Assembly (NCBI GenBank): GCA_024225395.1
Contig: JAAEMR010000033.1
Span: 1 to 61,684, forward strand
Length of the DNA: 61,684 bases
Reading direction: 5' to 3'
Source: Gammaproteobacteria bacterium
GTDB lineage: Bacteria > Pseudomonadota > Gammaproteobacteria > GCA-001735895
The notes beneath the pieces were generated by a model. The model was not told the DNA's origin, made no database searches, and saw nothing but the letters and a program-made list of their open reading frames with translations. This document shows, in pieces, positions 26,300 to 35,611 of the stretch. The position numbers and the translations under genes were made by a program. Numbering within the stretch: position 1 is the first letter of the stretch; every line of letters begins with the position of its first letter.

Positions 26300-26971
26300 T
26301 TACTGAGCCAGATAATCCATATCAGAAGCTTCTGTTTCGCCTATAGACCATGCACCACGAGTTTTAGCATGCTGTACTGCAGCACTAATCTCATATGAAT
26401 CGGCTGATGGAATACTGAATACCTGTCCAGAATAAATCAAGTCAGCATCTTTAATCTGATCTGAATTAGCTTTGTAAATTAAAGGCCACTCATAAGGATT
26501 GCCATAGACAGATTCTTTAGCTGAAATATCCCATAAATTATCTCCGGCAACAACTGTGTACTCACCACCATAATAGTTGTCACCCTTATTCATATCCTCA
26601 CTTTCTACAGCACCCATATTTTCATCATATCGTTTGCTTTCTGAATGATATTGAGCAATGGCGTCATCAGCTTCTTCACTCGCCTTATTGGCCAGTTGAA
26701 TAGCTTTTTCATTGTCACCTGCAGCTGCTGCCTTTTCGGCTGCTTTAATCATGTCACCGGTATAACTCCAGGCATAGCCCAGCTTTTCAGCACGGGCTAA
26801 TTTAATTTTAGCTGAATAAATTGCATTTTTAGCTTCAGCACTAGGGCCTGCTTGAGCCTGTGTATCTGTTGTTGGAGCGGGTTCATCGGCACTGTCACTC
26901 GCACAACCAGCAACTAAACCTGTTGAAAGAGCTGCCACTACAGCTAATTTTAGGAATTCAGTTTTTTTCAT
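26300..26971 (-). CDS. LysM-domain lipoprotein
   Basis: A 223-residue lipoprotein. The signal peptide ends in the lipobox LVAGC (Cys23). A DUF4398-like helical region at about 45-115 is rich in alanine, glutamate and lysine and would form a helical hairpin or coiled coil. The LysM domain follows at about 135-185 (YTVVAGDNLWDISAKESVYGNP...IYSGQVFSIP) and should bind peptidoglycan. It probably tethers the outer membrane to the cell wall. GGAGA forms a good ribosome site, and the strong terminator suggests a discrete, possibly abundant, transcript. Confidence 0.88.
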   Translation of the reverse strand: MKKTEFLKLAVVAALSTGLVAGCASDSADEPAPTTDTQAQAGPSAEAKNAIYSAKIKLARAEKLGYAWSYTGDMIKAAEKAAAAGDNEKAIQLANKASEEADDAIAQYHSESKRYDENMGAVESEDMNKGDNYYGGEYTVVAGDNLWDISAKESVYGNPYEWPLIYKANSDQIKDADLIYSGQVFSIPSADSYEISAAVQHAKTRGAWSIGETEASDMDYLAQ

Positions 26972-27400
26972 AAGTACGTTCTCCAGGAACGGTAATAGTT
27001 TAAATCAAAAAATTGCTGTAAATCATTATTTACTATAAAAAATATAGTTCAAAACCTTACCTATTACAAGGGTCTAGATCAAGACTAAATCAATTAAATT
27101 ATCTATTTTTGATGAATAAGTAAATAAGTAAATAAGTTTTATTAATTGAACCACTTTTGTTTGAGGCAAATTACCTAAAGCTCCTCCAGCTGTCAAGGTT
27201 ACAACCTGGTTTCAGTTAATAAATTCATAAATTTACAGTGAAGAATGAGTTTGACAGGAAATACTCGCGGTAAGCTTTAACAAAAGTTATTATCTGTTCC
27301 ATATCCTTGGCAATTTCTATGGAATACCGTATTCAATAAGCTGGAATAATCTACATAGCAATATACAAAGAATTTTCAAAATTATAATCTTGAGGACATC
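26972..27400. other. 429-base divergent intergenic region
   Basis: An AT-rich region between the LysM lipoprotein gene and arsC with no reading frame of useful length. A short tandem repeat of AAGTAAAT-type 8-mers (about three units) lies at 27111-27140. It presumably contains the promoters of both flanking genes, but I could not choose -35/-10 pairs with confidence. No hairpin terminator and no tRNA were found. Confidence 0.5.
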
Positions 27401-27760
27401 ATGACTAATTCAACTGTCACCATCTACTATAACTCACGCTGCAGCAAGTCTCGTGAAACACTTCAACTACTGGAAGATAACGGTATCACTCCCAATATAG
27501 TTGAATACATGAAAGATACGCCCAGTAAAGAAACCATCCAGAAAATAGCCAAATTATTAAACTTGCCGCTGCGTGATTTATTACGTACCACTGAACAGGT
27601 TTATAAAGATGCCGGGCTTGATGACCCGGATCTGACAGATGAAGATATACTGGAGGCTTTAAGTGAATGTCCGTCCTTGCTACAAAGACCCATTGTCGTG
27701 GTCGACGATAATAAAGCTGCCCTGGGCCGCCCGCCTGAAAGCGTGCTGGAGATACTCTAA
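27401..27760 (+). CDS. arsC: ArsC-family arsenate reductase (glutaredoxin type)
   Basis: A 119-residue thioredoxin-fold protein of the ArsC/Spx family. The catalytic cysteine lies in YYNSRCSKSRETL (Cys14) and the conserved arginine-proline in LLQRPIVVVDD. It could reduce arsenate to arsenite with glutathione and glutaredoxin, though chromosomal copies without an ars operon, as here, often have an undefined role. It shares a TAATG stop-start overlap with wrbA, which implies translational coupling. Confidence 0.88.
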   Translation: MTNSTVTIYYNSRCSKSRETLQLLEDNGITPNIVEYMKDTPSKETIQKIAKLLNLPLRDLLRTTEQVYKDAGLDDPDLTDEDILEALSECPSLLQRPIVVVDDNKAALGRPPESVLEIL

Positions 27761-28347
27761 TGTCACAAATCCTGGTTGTTTATTACAGCCGCTATGGATC
27801 TGTATCCAGAATGGCCCAGCAAATCGCTCTGGGGGTTGAAGCCGTTACTGGCTGCAGCGCTATAGTTCGCTGCGTACCGGATGTTTCTCCAAATCATCAA
27901 CAAACAGAAGCTCCAGTGCCTGATGATGGCCCTCCTTATGCAAGCATGGATGATTTAAAAAACTGTGATGGCCTGCTAATAGGAAGCCCTTCATATTTTG
28001 GAAATATGGCAGCCCCGTTGAAATATTTTTTAGATCAAAGCAGCCAGGTCTGGCTTTCGGGTGCTTTAATAGGTAAGCCAGCCGGTGTATTTACCGCAAC
28101 TTCGAGTCATCACGGGGGCCAGGAAAGTTTATTAATCAGCATGATGATTCCGTTAATGCATCACGGCATGATCATCAGCGGTATACCCTATTCTGAACCC
28201 GCTTTACAGCAAACCTCTTCAGGGGGAACGCCCTATGGGGCAAGCCATATTTCAGGCAGGGATGGTCAGAAACTCACCACTGATGAAAGTGATATCTGTA
28301 AAGCTTTAGGCAGACAAATTGCCGAATTAAGTATAAAACTCGCTTGA
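27760..28347 (+). CDS. wrbA: NAD(P)H:quinone oxidoreductase WrbA
   Basis: A 195-residue flavodoxin-like FMN protein that reduces quinones by two electrons, protecting against redox cycling. The FMN phosphate loop is YYSRYGSVSRMAQQI, and GSPSYFGNMAAPLKYFLDQ and ATSSHHGGQE complete the flavin site, typical of WrbA type IV. Length is normal. Coupled to arsC upstream and followed by the DUF2069 gene, the usual wrbA neighbour in gammaproteobacteria. Confidence 0.94.
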   Translation: MSQILVVYYSRYGSVSRMAQQIALGVEAVTGCSAIVRCVPDVSPNHQQTEAPVPDDGPPYASMDDLKNCDGLLIGSPSYFGNMAAPLKYFLDQSSQVWLSGALIGKPAGVFTATSSHHGGQESLLISMMIPLMHHGMIISGIPYSEPALQQTSSGGTPYGASHISGRDGQKLTTDESDICKALGRQIAELSIKLA

Positions 28348-28385
28348 ACCTGTAACCTCAACCATCCTTTATCATTTCATTCTTC

Positions 28386-28745
28386 ATGTCTATCCACCCG
28401 CTTAAACTTATCAGCCTGGTTTCTATTATTGCTCTAATTGGTTGTCAGACAGGACTTATTTTCTGGCTGGATAATGACTACCGATACTTCATATCGGGAA
28501 TTCTTTCAGTACCCCTGTTATTACCACTGAAAGGTCTTTTTAGCAATAAACGCTATACATTTAAGTGGACAGGTTTTTTAACCATGCTTTATTTTAGCAT
28601 TGGCGTAAGTGAATCCTTTGCCAATCCGGATTTACAAATTTATGCTGCCCTGAATATCTTATTGAGCGGAATTTTATTTGTCAGCAGCATCTATTACAGC
28701 CGCTATCTCAGAATAATTGAACAAGCTGAACACAAAGCTGACTAG
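28386..28745 (+). CDS. DUF2069 membrane protein
   Basis: A 119-residue inner-membrane protein with four predicted transmembrane helices. The pattern of the second half (RYTFKWTGFLTMLYFSIGVSESFANP) is the DUF2069 signature. Function unknown. The gene regularly follows wrbA, which suggests a shared role at the membrane. Convergent with hda, 8 bases apart. Confidence 0.85.
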   Translation: MSIHPLKLISLVSIIALIGCQTGLIFWLDNDYRYFISGILSVPLLLPLKGLFSNKRYTFKWTGFLTMLYFSIGVSESFANPDLQIYAALNILLSGILFVSSIYYSRYLRIIEQAEHKAD

Positions 28746-28753
28746 TTTATAGA

Positions 28754-29443
28754 TTAAATCTGGCATGTTTCCCTAATCAGTGGAATGGTTATTTTGCGTT
28801 TACTCGACATCGACGCATGATCGAGTTGATATAATAACTTCATCTGCTCTGACAACTTTCTAGAGTAATGCGTCAATAAATAATTAAGTGCACCGTTACT
28901 CATCTCCAACCCTAATAATTTGGCTCTAGCTTTTAACACGCCGGACAATTGATCATCATCCGGACTTTTGAGTGAAATCAACAATCCCCACATCAAACGT
29001 GACTTAAGATCTGGCAACCTGAAACCGATATCACGGGGATTGCGTGACAGGCTGAATACAAAACGAATTTCACCGGTTTTCACACGATTAATGAGCTGGT
29101 AAAACTGTTCCTCCCAGTCTCTGTTGCCTGCCAACAGGTCCAGGTTATCGACACCCAGGACACTACCATGGGGAAAATCACTGAAACTTCCTGCTTCCGC
29201 ATCCAGCAACTGCAAAGCATCAAACAGATGAAACTGCACATGACAATGCCGGGCGTAATGCGCACAGGCATTTAACAGATGCGTTTTACCGGAATCTGTG
29301 CCTCCCCATAATCCAATTAACGGCTCCCCTGTTTCATCGAATAACGCGGTTAAATTCTGACAAATATAGTTTGAATTTTCTGCGATATAGTTTTCCAGGC
29401 TGAAACGTTTATCGAAAGATAACGGTAAAGGGATTTGTGCCAT
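28754..29443 (-). CDS. hda: DnaA regulatory inactivator Hda
   Basis: A 229-residue DnaA-related AAA+ protein. The N-terminal QIPLPLSFD is a beta-clamp-binding motif, as required for regulatory inactivation of DnaA, where clamp-bound Hda stimulates ATP hydrolysis by DnaA to prevent re-initiation. The nucleotide site reads GGTDSGKTHLLNAC, and the arginine-finger region FRLPDLKSRLMWG is present. The DnaA DNA-binding domain is absent, which distinguishes Hda from DnaA. Next to the DUF2066 gene as in many gammaproteobacteria. Confidence 0.93.
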   Translation of the reverse strand: MAQIPLPLSFDKRFSLENYIAENSNYICQNLTALFDETGEPLIGLWGGTDSGKTHLLNACAHYARHCHVQFHLFDALQLLDAEAGSFSDFPHGSVLGVDNLDLLAGNRDWEEQFYQLINRVKTGEIRFVFSLSRNPRDIGFRLPDLKSRLMWGLLISLKSPDDDQLSGVLKARAKLLGLEMSNGALNYLLTHYSRKLSEQMKLLYQLDHASMSSKRKITIPLIRETCQI

Positions 29444-29481
29444 GATGAATTAACGCGGAAGTTACCAGCAAATGATATGTC

Positions 29482-30576
29482 TTAACGAATAAACCGGTAA
29501 TTCATCAAAATAGTCTGATCATCGGTAGCCGTATTTATTTGCGGCAAATCAATTTGCTCAAGCACATAACTTAACTCGATCAGTCGGGACAGATCCTCGG
29601 TGGAGTTTCGTAGTTTCAGGCGATAGGTCACATTGTCCTGAGAAATTAAAACAAGTCGTACAGACTCAACCGCATCCAGAGACTGCAGATAGGATTGCAC
29701 TTTTATATGATCGGTTAATTCCGATATCTGATCCACGGTAAATAATACATCTTCCTCCAGTGAAGCAACCGATGCCAGCGCATATTCACTGGCCAGAGTT
29801 TGTGCCAGTCGAGCAATTGCCTGGCTCATCAATTCCTGTCGTGAACTTGTTTTGAATGTCCAGTTATACAGCTGGCCGGAAAAATTTAACTGCCAGATTC
29901 CCTGCCAGCCTTTACCAGCCCTGCCGGATACCTGCCCGACAAGTACTGCATCCGGAGAATAACGTGCTGAAGCCATCACCAGGTTTTCTTCGTTAGATTC
30001 GATAATATCCTGCACACCAAACTGAATTCTATCCTCCAGATCAAGCAACGGGAAAAGCACTGGTAACCCTTGCTGTTGGGCAAGCGCATCCAGCTCTTCT
30101 ACAATAACCGGTGTTGTATCACCGGAAACCACGCTGGTATTTTTATTTAACTGATAACTGACCAGCAGTAAGGTGCTAGGGCGCTCCTTTCCCCACACGG
30201 GGATATCATTACTACGTAACAGGTTTTCGATCACCTCCTGATTAAAGCTCACGCGTAAAAACAGCTGACCTCCATCAAAGCTATCTTCAGTTTCATCTTT
30301 TCGAGTGATATAACGAAATTGATGCACATAACGGGAACTGGATTTGAGTGGTCGGGACATTCCAGGGTATTTAAGAACTGCTGCAGAACCACTGACTTTA
30401 ACAATGACATTGCGAAACGCCAGTTTAAAAATTTCCAGGCGCTGGCTGGTTGTCTGATCAGCGACTGCCAGTTCAACAGTATACAGGTCGTCTACTACAG
30501 CAGCCTGTAAACTGGACGACACAAACAACAGAAGTGCATAAATGGGTGTTGATAATATTTGTTTTAATCGGTTCAA
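29482..30576 (-). CDS. Exported DUF2066-domain protein
   Basis: A 364-residue protein with a signal peptide (cleavage near LQA-AVV) and the DUF2066 N-terminal pattern TSQRLEIFKLAFRNVIVKVSGS. The family is periplasmic or membrane-associated and of unknown function. Its place between hda and purM is conserved. No catalytic motif stands out. It reads toward hda, with 38 bases between them, and is divergent from purM across a structured region. Confidence 0.85.
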   Translation of the reverse strand: MNRLKQILSTPIYALLLFVSSSLQAAVVDDLYTVELAVADQTTSQRLEIFKLAFRNVIVKVSGSAAVLKYPGMSRPLKSSSRYVHQFRYITRKDETEDSFDGGQLFLRVSFNQEVIENLLRSNDIPVWGKERPSTLLLVSYQLNKNTSVVSGDTTPVIVEELDALAQQQGLPVLFPLLDLEDRIQFGVQDIIESNEENLVMASARYSPDAVLVGQVSGRAGKGWQGIWQLNFSGQLYNWTFKTSSRQELMSQAIARLAQTLASEYALASVASLEEDVLFTVDQISELTDHIKVQSYLQSLDAVESVRLVLISQDNVTYRLKLRNSTEDLSRLIELSYVLEQIDLPQINTATDDQTILMNYRFIR

Positions 30577-30610
30577 AACTAGCTCATCACTTTCCAGGCA
30601 CTCCCTGTAA

Positions 30611-30703
30611 AGCAGGAAATGCGATATTGAAGACTGACTCTATCAGCAGAGTCCTGCTTATTATAAAGAATCACAGCAAAAGACTTAACTTTTTCTGTGA
30701 TTC
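30611..30703. promoter_or_regulatory. Two hairpins between DUF2066 and purM
   Basis: The first structure is nested: AGCAGG at 30611-30616 pairs with CCTGCT at 30653-30658 around an inner stem, GACTCT 30636-30641 with AGAGTC 30648-30653 (the two share a base, so they partly compete). The second is a long hairpin, GAATCACAGCAAAAG at 30668-30682 with CTTTTTCTGTGATTC at 30689-30703, one mismatch and a 6-base loop. They lie 67-159 bases before purM. A TAAAAT -10-like element follows at about 30731. Possible leader regulation of purM, or a divergent operator region. No PurR-type palindrome seen. Confidence 0.45.
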
Positions 30704-30769
30704 CCTAAGAAATTATTTTTCAGGCTGTGTAAAATAGCACACCCTAAATTATTCCTGAACTAGTGGACC

Positions 30770-31831
30770 ATGAAAACAGGCCAATCTTCTCAAAAATCAT
30801 CTGACCAGGCTTTAAGCTATCGTGATGCAGGCGTTGATATCGACGCAGGTAATGAGCTGGTGGAACGCATTAAACCATCTATAAAGCGAACTCAACGCGC
30901 AGGCAGTGTCGGCAGCATTGGTGGTTTTGGCGGCCTGTTCGAACTACCACTGGATCGTTATAAAAACCCGATGCTGGTTTCCGGTACCGACGGCGTAGGC
31001 ACCAAATTGAAACTGGCCATTGAGTTGCAGCAATACGATACCATTGGAATAGACCTTGTGGCTATGTGCGCCAACGATATTGCCGTGTTAGGAGCTGAAG
31101 CATTATTCTTCCTGGATTATTATGCCACTGGAAAACTAACACTGGAGATTGCAGAGAGCGTTATTGCCGGCATAGCCGAGGGTTGTGTGCAGGCTGGCTG
31201 CGCTTTAATTGGCGGTGAAACAGCCGAAATGCCGGGCATCTATCAGCAGGGTGATTTTGACCTGGCCGGTTTTTGTGTTGGTATAGTCGATAAAAATAAC
31301 ATCATCGATGGTCAAAATGTACAGCCGGGGCATAACCTGATTGCAATCGCATCATCCGGTCCTCACTCAAACGGTTACTCACTGATTCGAAAAGTGATTG
31401 AAGTCAGTGAAGTTGATTTGCAACAGGATTGTGCCGGAACACCATTAGGCAAAGCACTACTCGAACCCACTCGCATCTATACCAAAAACCTGCTGGAATT
31501 AAGTCAGCAGCAAAACCTGCAAGCCATCGCCCATATCACCGGTGGTGGACTGATTGATAACATTCCCCGTGTACTGCCACAAAACTGTACCGCGGAAATT
31601 GATAAAAACAGCTGGCAGATACCTGCTGTATTTGAATGGCTACAACAGGCAGGTAATATCGAGCAACTGGAAATGTACCGCACTTTCAACTGTGGCATCG
31701 GCATGGTACTGGTGGTCGAAGAATCAATAACAGAAGACTGTATTACCTTATTAAACCAGCTTGGTGAAAACGCCTGGAAACTGGGGCAGGTTATTGAAAA
31801 AACAACTGATGACTCAGTGACCTTCAAATAG
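30770..31831 (+). CDS. purM: Phosphoribosylformylglycinamidine cyclo-ligase
   Basis: A 353-residue ATP-dependent ligase making aminoimidazole ribonucleotide, step 5 of purine synthesis. The N-terminal [20 protein letters not shown] and the glycine-rich [13 protein letters not shown] are signature segments; [15 protein letters not shown] and [13 protein letters not shown] complete the active site. Normal length. It precedes purN by 11 bases, the usual purMN operon. Confidence 0.97.
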   Translation: MKTGQSSQKSSDQALSYRDAGVDIDAGNELVERIKPSIKRTQRAGSVGSIGGFGGLFELPLDRYKNPMLVSGTDGVGTKLKLAIELQQYDTIGIDLVAMCANDIAVLGAEALFFLDYYATGKLTLEIAESVIAGIAEGCVQAGCALIGGETAEMPGIYQQGDFDLAGFCVGIVDKNNIIDGQNVQPGHNLIAIASSGPHSNGYSLIRKVIEVSEVDLQQDCAGTPLGKALLEPTRIYTKNLLELSQQQNLQAIAHITGGGLIDNIPRVLPQNCTAEIDKNSWQIPAVFEWLQQAGNIEQLEMYRTFNCGIGMVLVVEESITEDCITLLNQLGENAWKLGQVIEKTTDDSVTFK

Positions 31832-31842
31832 CAGTCGTCCTG

Positions 31843-32502
31843 ATGAAAACCTTATCCCTCGTGGTACTCATTTCCGGCAGTGGCAGTAATCTTCAGGCCA
31901 TTATTGACGCTATTGAAAGTAAGCAGTTAAATGCTCAAATCTCTGCGGTTATCTCAAATCGTCCTGATGCCTACGGCCTAACCCGGGCGCGGCAACATGA
32001 TATTCCTGCCATTAGCCTGGATCATAAACATTATCAGAACAGGGAACTGTTTGATCAGCAATTACAACTTGAAATTGAATCATTCAAACCTGACATCATT
32101 GTTCTGGCGGGTTATATGCGAATTTTAACCACAGCATTTATCAATGCTTTTTCACCGACAATATTGAACATTCACCCGTCTCTACTGCCAAAGTATCAGG
32201 GCTTAAACACTCATCAGCGCGCACTGGACAACAATGACAGCGAACACGGTGTCAGCATTCACGTTGTCACACCAGAACTGGACTCGGGTCCGGTCATCGT
32301 GCAGGGGAAATTCAGCATTGAAAAAGAAGACAACAGTGAAAGCCTGCAACAAAAAGCGCACAAACTGGAACATCAAATGTATCCCCTCGTGCTCAACTGG
32401 CTTAGCAAGCAACGTCTTAAATTAAATTCAGACATGCCGCTGTTCGATGAAAAACCCGTGCTAACTCCGTTATTATTTGAAGCAACTGTCGATGCTGGCT
32501 AA
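31843..32502 (+). CDS. purN: Phosphoribosylglycinamide formyltransferase
   Basis: A 219-residue enzyme transferring a formyl group from 10-formyltetrahydrofolate to GAR, step 3 of purine synthesis. It has ISGSGSNLQAIIDAI at the phosphate site, the catalytic asparagine-histidine in NIHPSLLPKYQGLNTHQRAL, and the aspartate in VTPELDSGPVIVQ. It overlaps the following DUF3108 gene by 11 bases, indicating a three-gene operon purM-purN-DUF3108. Confidence 0.96.
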   Translation: MKTLSLVVLISGSGSNLQAIIDAIESKQLNAQISAVISNRPDAYGLTRARQHDIPAISLDHKHYQNRELFDQQLQLEIESFKPDIIVLAGYMRILTTAFINAFSPTILNIHPSLLPKYQGLNTHQRALDNNDSEHGVSIHVVTPELDSGPVIVQGKFSIEKEDNSESLQQKAHKLEHQMYPLVLNWLSKQRLKLNSDMPLFDEKPVLTPLLFEATVDAG

Positions 32503-33187
32503 GATTCGTTATTTACTACTAACAGCCCTGCTAATTACAGGATTCAATGTTCAGGCCATAGAGCTCAGTCCATTCGATACACGTTACTTTGTTTATCGTG
32601 GCAACACACATGTCGCAATCAGTCAGTTCTCCTTAAAAAAGTACCGATCTGAATGGGTCTGGCGAATGAATACAGGCCCCAGGGGTATTTTCAGCTGGCT
32701 GACCCCAAAAAAACCTTTTGCAGAAACACGAATGCAGGAAACAGCAAATGACATCCAGTTATTACTTGAAACTAGCGGTGACTACCCCAACAAGCCAGCC
32801 AAACGCAACACCTGGTTTGACCATACCAATAAAAAAATTTACAGCATGAAGGGTAAGGAAATCAAGCAACTAAAATTACCGGAGAATATCTATAACTATC
32901 ACAGCGTGCACCTGCTGCACCCCCGGATGCTGGCAAGCAACAACGTAAAGATGGATATCAATTTTTTCAAAAGAGGCAAGCTGCTGAAGTCCACATTAAC
33001 CCTGGAAAAACAGGTTGAACTACCCGTAAAGAAAGGAAAAATGGTTGTCGACAAAATTACTCAGACGTTTAAAGACTCAGGTAAAAAGCTGATTTATTAC
33101 TACCAGGGGGAAACTCTTGCCCCGCTTAAAATTGAACACAGTAAACCGGGGAAAGATAAAAGCGTCATGTGGAGAATTGATAGCTGA
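32492..33187 (+). CDS. Exported DUF3108-domain protein
   Basis: The ATG at 32492 (MLAKIRYLLLTALLITGFNVQA) gives a proper signal peptide; the TTG at 32477 would add four residues without benefit. The mature 209 residues are beta-rich with the DUF3108 pattern: YFVYRGNTHVAISQFSLKK, YSMKG and a terminal YYYQGETLAPLKIEH. It is predicted to be periplasmic, of unknown function. It regularly follows purN in gammaproteobacteria, though the reason for the link is not known. Confidence 0.83.
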   Translation: MLAKIRYLLLTALLITGFNVQAIELSPFDTRYFVYRGNTHVAISQFSLKKYRSEWVWRMNTGPRGIFSWLTPKKPFAETRMQETANDIQLLLETSGDYPNKPAKRNTWFDHTNKKIYSMKGKEIKQLKLPENIYNYHSVHLLHPRMLASNNVKMDINFFKRGKLLKSTLTLEKQVELPVKKGKMVVDKITQTFKDSGKKLIYYYQGETLAPLKIEHSKPGKDKSVMWRIDS

Positions 33188-33211
33188 AAACGCTATGCAA
33201 GCACAACTTTG

Positions 33212-33691
33212 TTAAAGTCGTGTAAAACCTTTCTCTCGCTCAAGTCTGTCGATTTCTACAGGCGCTAAAGGTACCTGTTCGATAAAATCAGGTAACTCTG
33301 ATTGATCAATCTGAAGATTATTCATGACCGTCTGACAAGCTTTGATATCAATTAAATTTTGCTGATCCAGGTGGCGAGCTTTTTCTACAATACTCATATA
33401 CCTGGAATAATTTTTTTTACGGAACATATTCAGTTCCAGTCCGTGCAATACGATCACAACTCGACCATATTGATCAGGACTAAACTGTCCTTTAAGCTTA
33501 TCCGCACGGTCTAACACGGCATCCAGTTGTTCAATATTCTGTACGGTTATATCCAGAACATAACCAGAAGGGTGCTGATTTTGTTGATGATTTTGGTCTA
33601 AGTGATCTACAGCGAGTTTATACTGTGCATTTTGATCCTGAGCATAAGCCGGCACACAGGTTAATAAAATTAACACGAAGACATGTCGCAT
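33212..33691 (-). CDS. Exported DsrE-like protein
   Basis: A 159-residue protein with a signal peptide (VPAYA-QDQ). The mature part has the DsrE/DsrF-like fold pattern: YVLDITVQNIEQLDAVLDRADKL, the strand GRVVIVLHGLELNMF, and a cysteine in the IKACQTVMNN helix where many DsrE proteins keep a conserved one. The C-terminal AGxxRLxxLQxxGY-like segment is replaced by LAPVEIDRLEREKGFTRL. Cytoplasmic DsrE proteins carry sulfur; exported members are less understood. Directly downstream of pmbA, with no gap. Confidence 0.7.
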   Translation of the reverse strand: MRHVFVLILLTCVPAYAQDQNAQYKLAVDHLDQNHQQNQHPSGYVLDITVQNIEQLDAVLDRADKLKGQFSPDQYGRVVIVLHGLELNMFRKKNYSRYMSIVEKARHLDQQNLIDIKACQTVMNNLQIDQSELPDFIEQVPLAPVEIDRLEREKGFTRL

Positions 33692-35044
33692 TTAACCTTC
33701 CCCGGCAATGGTCATGCTTTCAATTAAAATTGAGCCACACTGAATATTACCCCGGTAATCTACATCAGAACCGACTTCAATAATGCCATTAAACATATCT
33801 TTCAAATTACTGGCGATAGTAATTTCTTCTACCGGATACTGGATAGCTCCATTTTCGACCCAGAAACCGGCTGCGCCTCGAGAGTAATCACCGGTTACGG
33901 TACTCACTCCCTGCCCCATCAATTCAGTCACCAGTAATCCTCGACCCATGGTCTTTAAGCATTCATCAAAATTCTTTCCAGTATCATTTAATGTCAAATT
34001 ATGCACGCCACTGGCATGCCCGGTAGACTGAAGATCAAGCTTACGGGCCGAATAACTATCCAGTAAATAGCTTTGAATAATGCCATCCTGAATCAGATGA
34101 CGTTGCCGCGTGGCCACGCCTTCCCCATCATAATTAGCCGAGCCCAGTGCCTGCTTTTTAAACGGCTGTTCAATAAGTTGAATAAAATCAGGGAACACTT
34201 TGGTATCCAGTGCATCCAGTAAAAAACTGGCCTTACGATACTGGGCATTGCCACCAATCGCTGCATTAAAGTGGCCAATTAATCCCCTCGCCATTTCCGG
34301 AACATACAGCACAGGATATTTTCCAGTTTTAAGTTTTTGAGCACCCAGCCTGTTCAAGGTACGTTCTGCAGCCAACTTCCCAATTTCACTAGCCGATTGT
34401 AATAAATCCGGGGTCCGACTGACGTCATACCAGTAATCACGTTGCATACCCTGCTCATCTTCAGCAACCACAGAACAGCTAATTGAATGGCGGGTTTTAC
34501 GTTCCTGTTGCAAAAACCCATGACTATTGCCGTACACTGAAATACCTTTTCCAACATCTATACTCGCCCCGTCAGAGTTCGAAATATTTTTATCAAAATC
34601 CAGTGCAGCAGCTTCACACTCCAGCGCCATTTCGATGGCATCATCAGAACTGATATTCCATTCGTGGTACAAATCCAGATCAACAAATTCAGTGGCCATT
34701 AATTTGGCATCGGCAAGCCCGGTACAGGGATCTTCCGATGTATATTTAGCAATATTACAGGCTGCTTCTACTGTTTTTCGAATCGAGTCCAGGTCCAGAC
34801 TGGAAGTACTCGCTGTTCCTTTATGTTTGCCAAAATAGACACTAATACCCAGACCATTATCTTTCTGGTATTCCACCGTTTCTACCGACCGCATTCGAGC
34901 GGAAACGCTCATGCCTTCAGAAACAGTCAAACCGGCTTCAGCCTGGGTCGCTCCATTTTGTTTGGCCAGTTGTAATGTATCCGCGATAATATTTTTCAGG
35001 GATTCTTCAGATTCAGGTAAACTGTTATTATTTATATTTTTCAT
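33692..35044 (-). CDS. pmbA: Metalloprotease-related protein PmbA (TldE)
   Basis: A 450-residue TldE subunit. TldD and TldE form a heterodimeric protease that degrades unfolded or leader peptides and matures modified peptides such as microcin B17. The family fold is visible in LYVPEMARGLIGHFNAAIGG, LDSYSARKLDLQSTGHASG and GDYSRGAAGFWVENG. The HExxxH zinc motif is absent, as expected for TldE; it is supplied by TldD at 35785-37233. yjgA lies between them on the other strand. Confidence 0.95.
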   Translation of the reverse strand: MKNINNNSLPESEESLKNIIADTLQLAKQNGATQAEAGLTVSEGMSVSARMRSVETVEYQKDNGLGISVYFGKHKGTASTSSLDLDSIRKTVEAACNIAKYTSEDPCTGLADAKLMATEFVDLDLYHEWNISSDDAIEMALECEAAALDFDKNISNSDGASIDVGKGISVYGNSHGFLQQERKTRHSISCSVVAEDEQGMQRDYWYDVSRTPDLLQSASEIGKLAAERTLNRLGAQKLKTGKYPVLYVPEMARGLIGHFNAAIGGNAQYRKASFLLDALDTKVFPDFIQLIEQPFKKQALGSANYDGEGVATRQRHLIQDGIIQSYLLDSYSARKLDLQSTGHASGVHNLTLNDTGKNFDECLKTMGRGLLVTELMGQGVSTVTGDYSRGAAGFWVENGAIQYPVEEITIASNLKDMFNGIIEVGSDVDYRGNIQCGSILIESMTIAGEG

Positions 35045-35062
35045 AACTGCATTTTAGCCCAC

Positions 35063-35605
35063 ATGAAGCATCAAACAGAAGCACAGATTTCAGATGATCA
35101 AAACGATATCGATGAAAATGAAGATTGGGTAAGCAAATCGCAGCTTAAAAGAGACAGTAAGGATTTGCAGAGCCTGGGGAAAAAACTCGCGTCTTTTAAT
35201 GCTGAGCAATTAGCTAAAGTACCGTTAAATGATAAAATGCTGGACGCTATCGAACTGGCTCAAAAGCTATCCAGCAAACGCGGTGCTTTAAAGCGGCATT
35301 TTCAGTTTATCGGAAAAATTCTAAGATCAATCGATGTGGAACCAATTCTTGCAGCCGTGCAGGCGATTGAGGATACCGATAACAGCGGCAAGCTGATATT
35401 TAAAAAAATGGAATACTGGAGAGATCGAATAGTGACTGAAGGCGATCCTGCTATCGACGAATGCTGTGATAAATATCACAACATGGATCGTCAAAAATTG
35501 CGCCAGTTATCCAGAAACCTGAAAAAGGCGCCTTCCGAAGAGAAGAAAATCCGTTTTGCCCGGCAGATATTTCAAGAAATTCAAGCCGTCCTGAAGATAA
35601 GCTAA
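35063..35605 (+). CDS. yjgA: Ribosome-associated protein YjgA (DarP)
   Basis: A 180-residue highly charged helical protein of the DUF615/YjgA family, now DarP, which associates with late 50S ribosomal intermediates. Signature: NEDWVSKSQLKRDSKDLQSLGKKLA, VPLNDKMLDAIELAQKL and RRHFQFIGK-like KRHFQFIGKILR. It is divergent from pmbA with 18 bases between starts, the same pairing as in E. coli, so the two promoters overlap the coding starts. Convergent with tldD across a repeat element. Confidence 0.94.
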   Translation: MKHQTEAQISDDQNDIDENEDWVSKSQLKRDSKDLQSLGKKLASFNAEQLAKVPLNDKMLDAIELAQKLSSKRGALKRHFQFIGKILRSIDVEPILAAVQAIEDTDNSGKLIFKKMEYWRDRIVTEGDPAIDECCDKYHNMDRQKLRQLSRNLKKAPSEEKKIRFARQIFQEIQAVLKIS

Positions 35606-35611
35606 ATAATG

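Noticed and set aside
30710-30769. PurR operator before purM
   Set aside because: No ACGCAAACGTTTGCGT-like palindrome; the hairpins there do not match.
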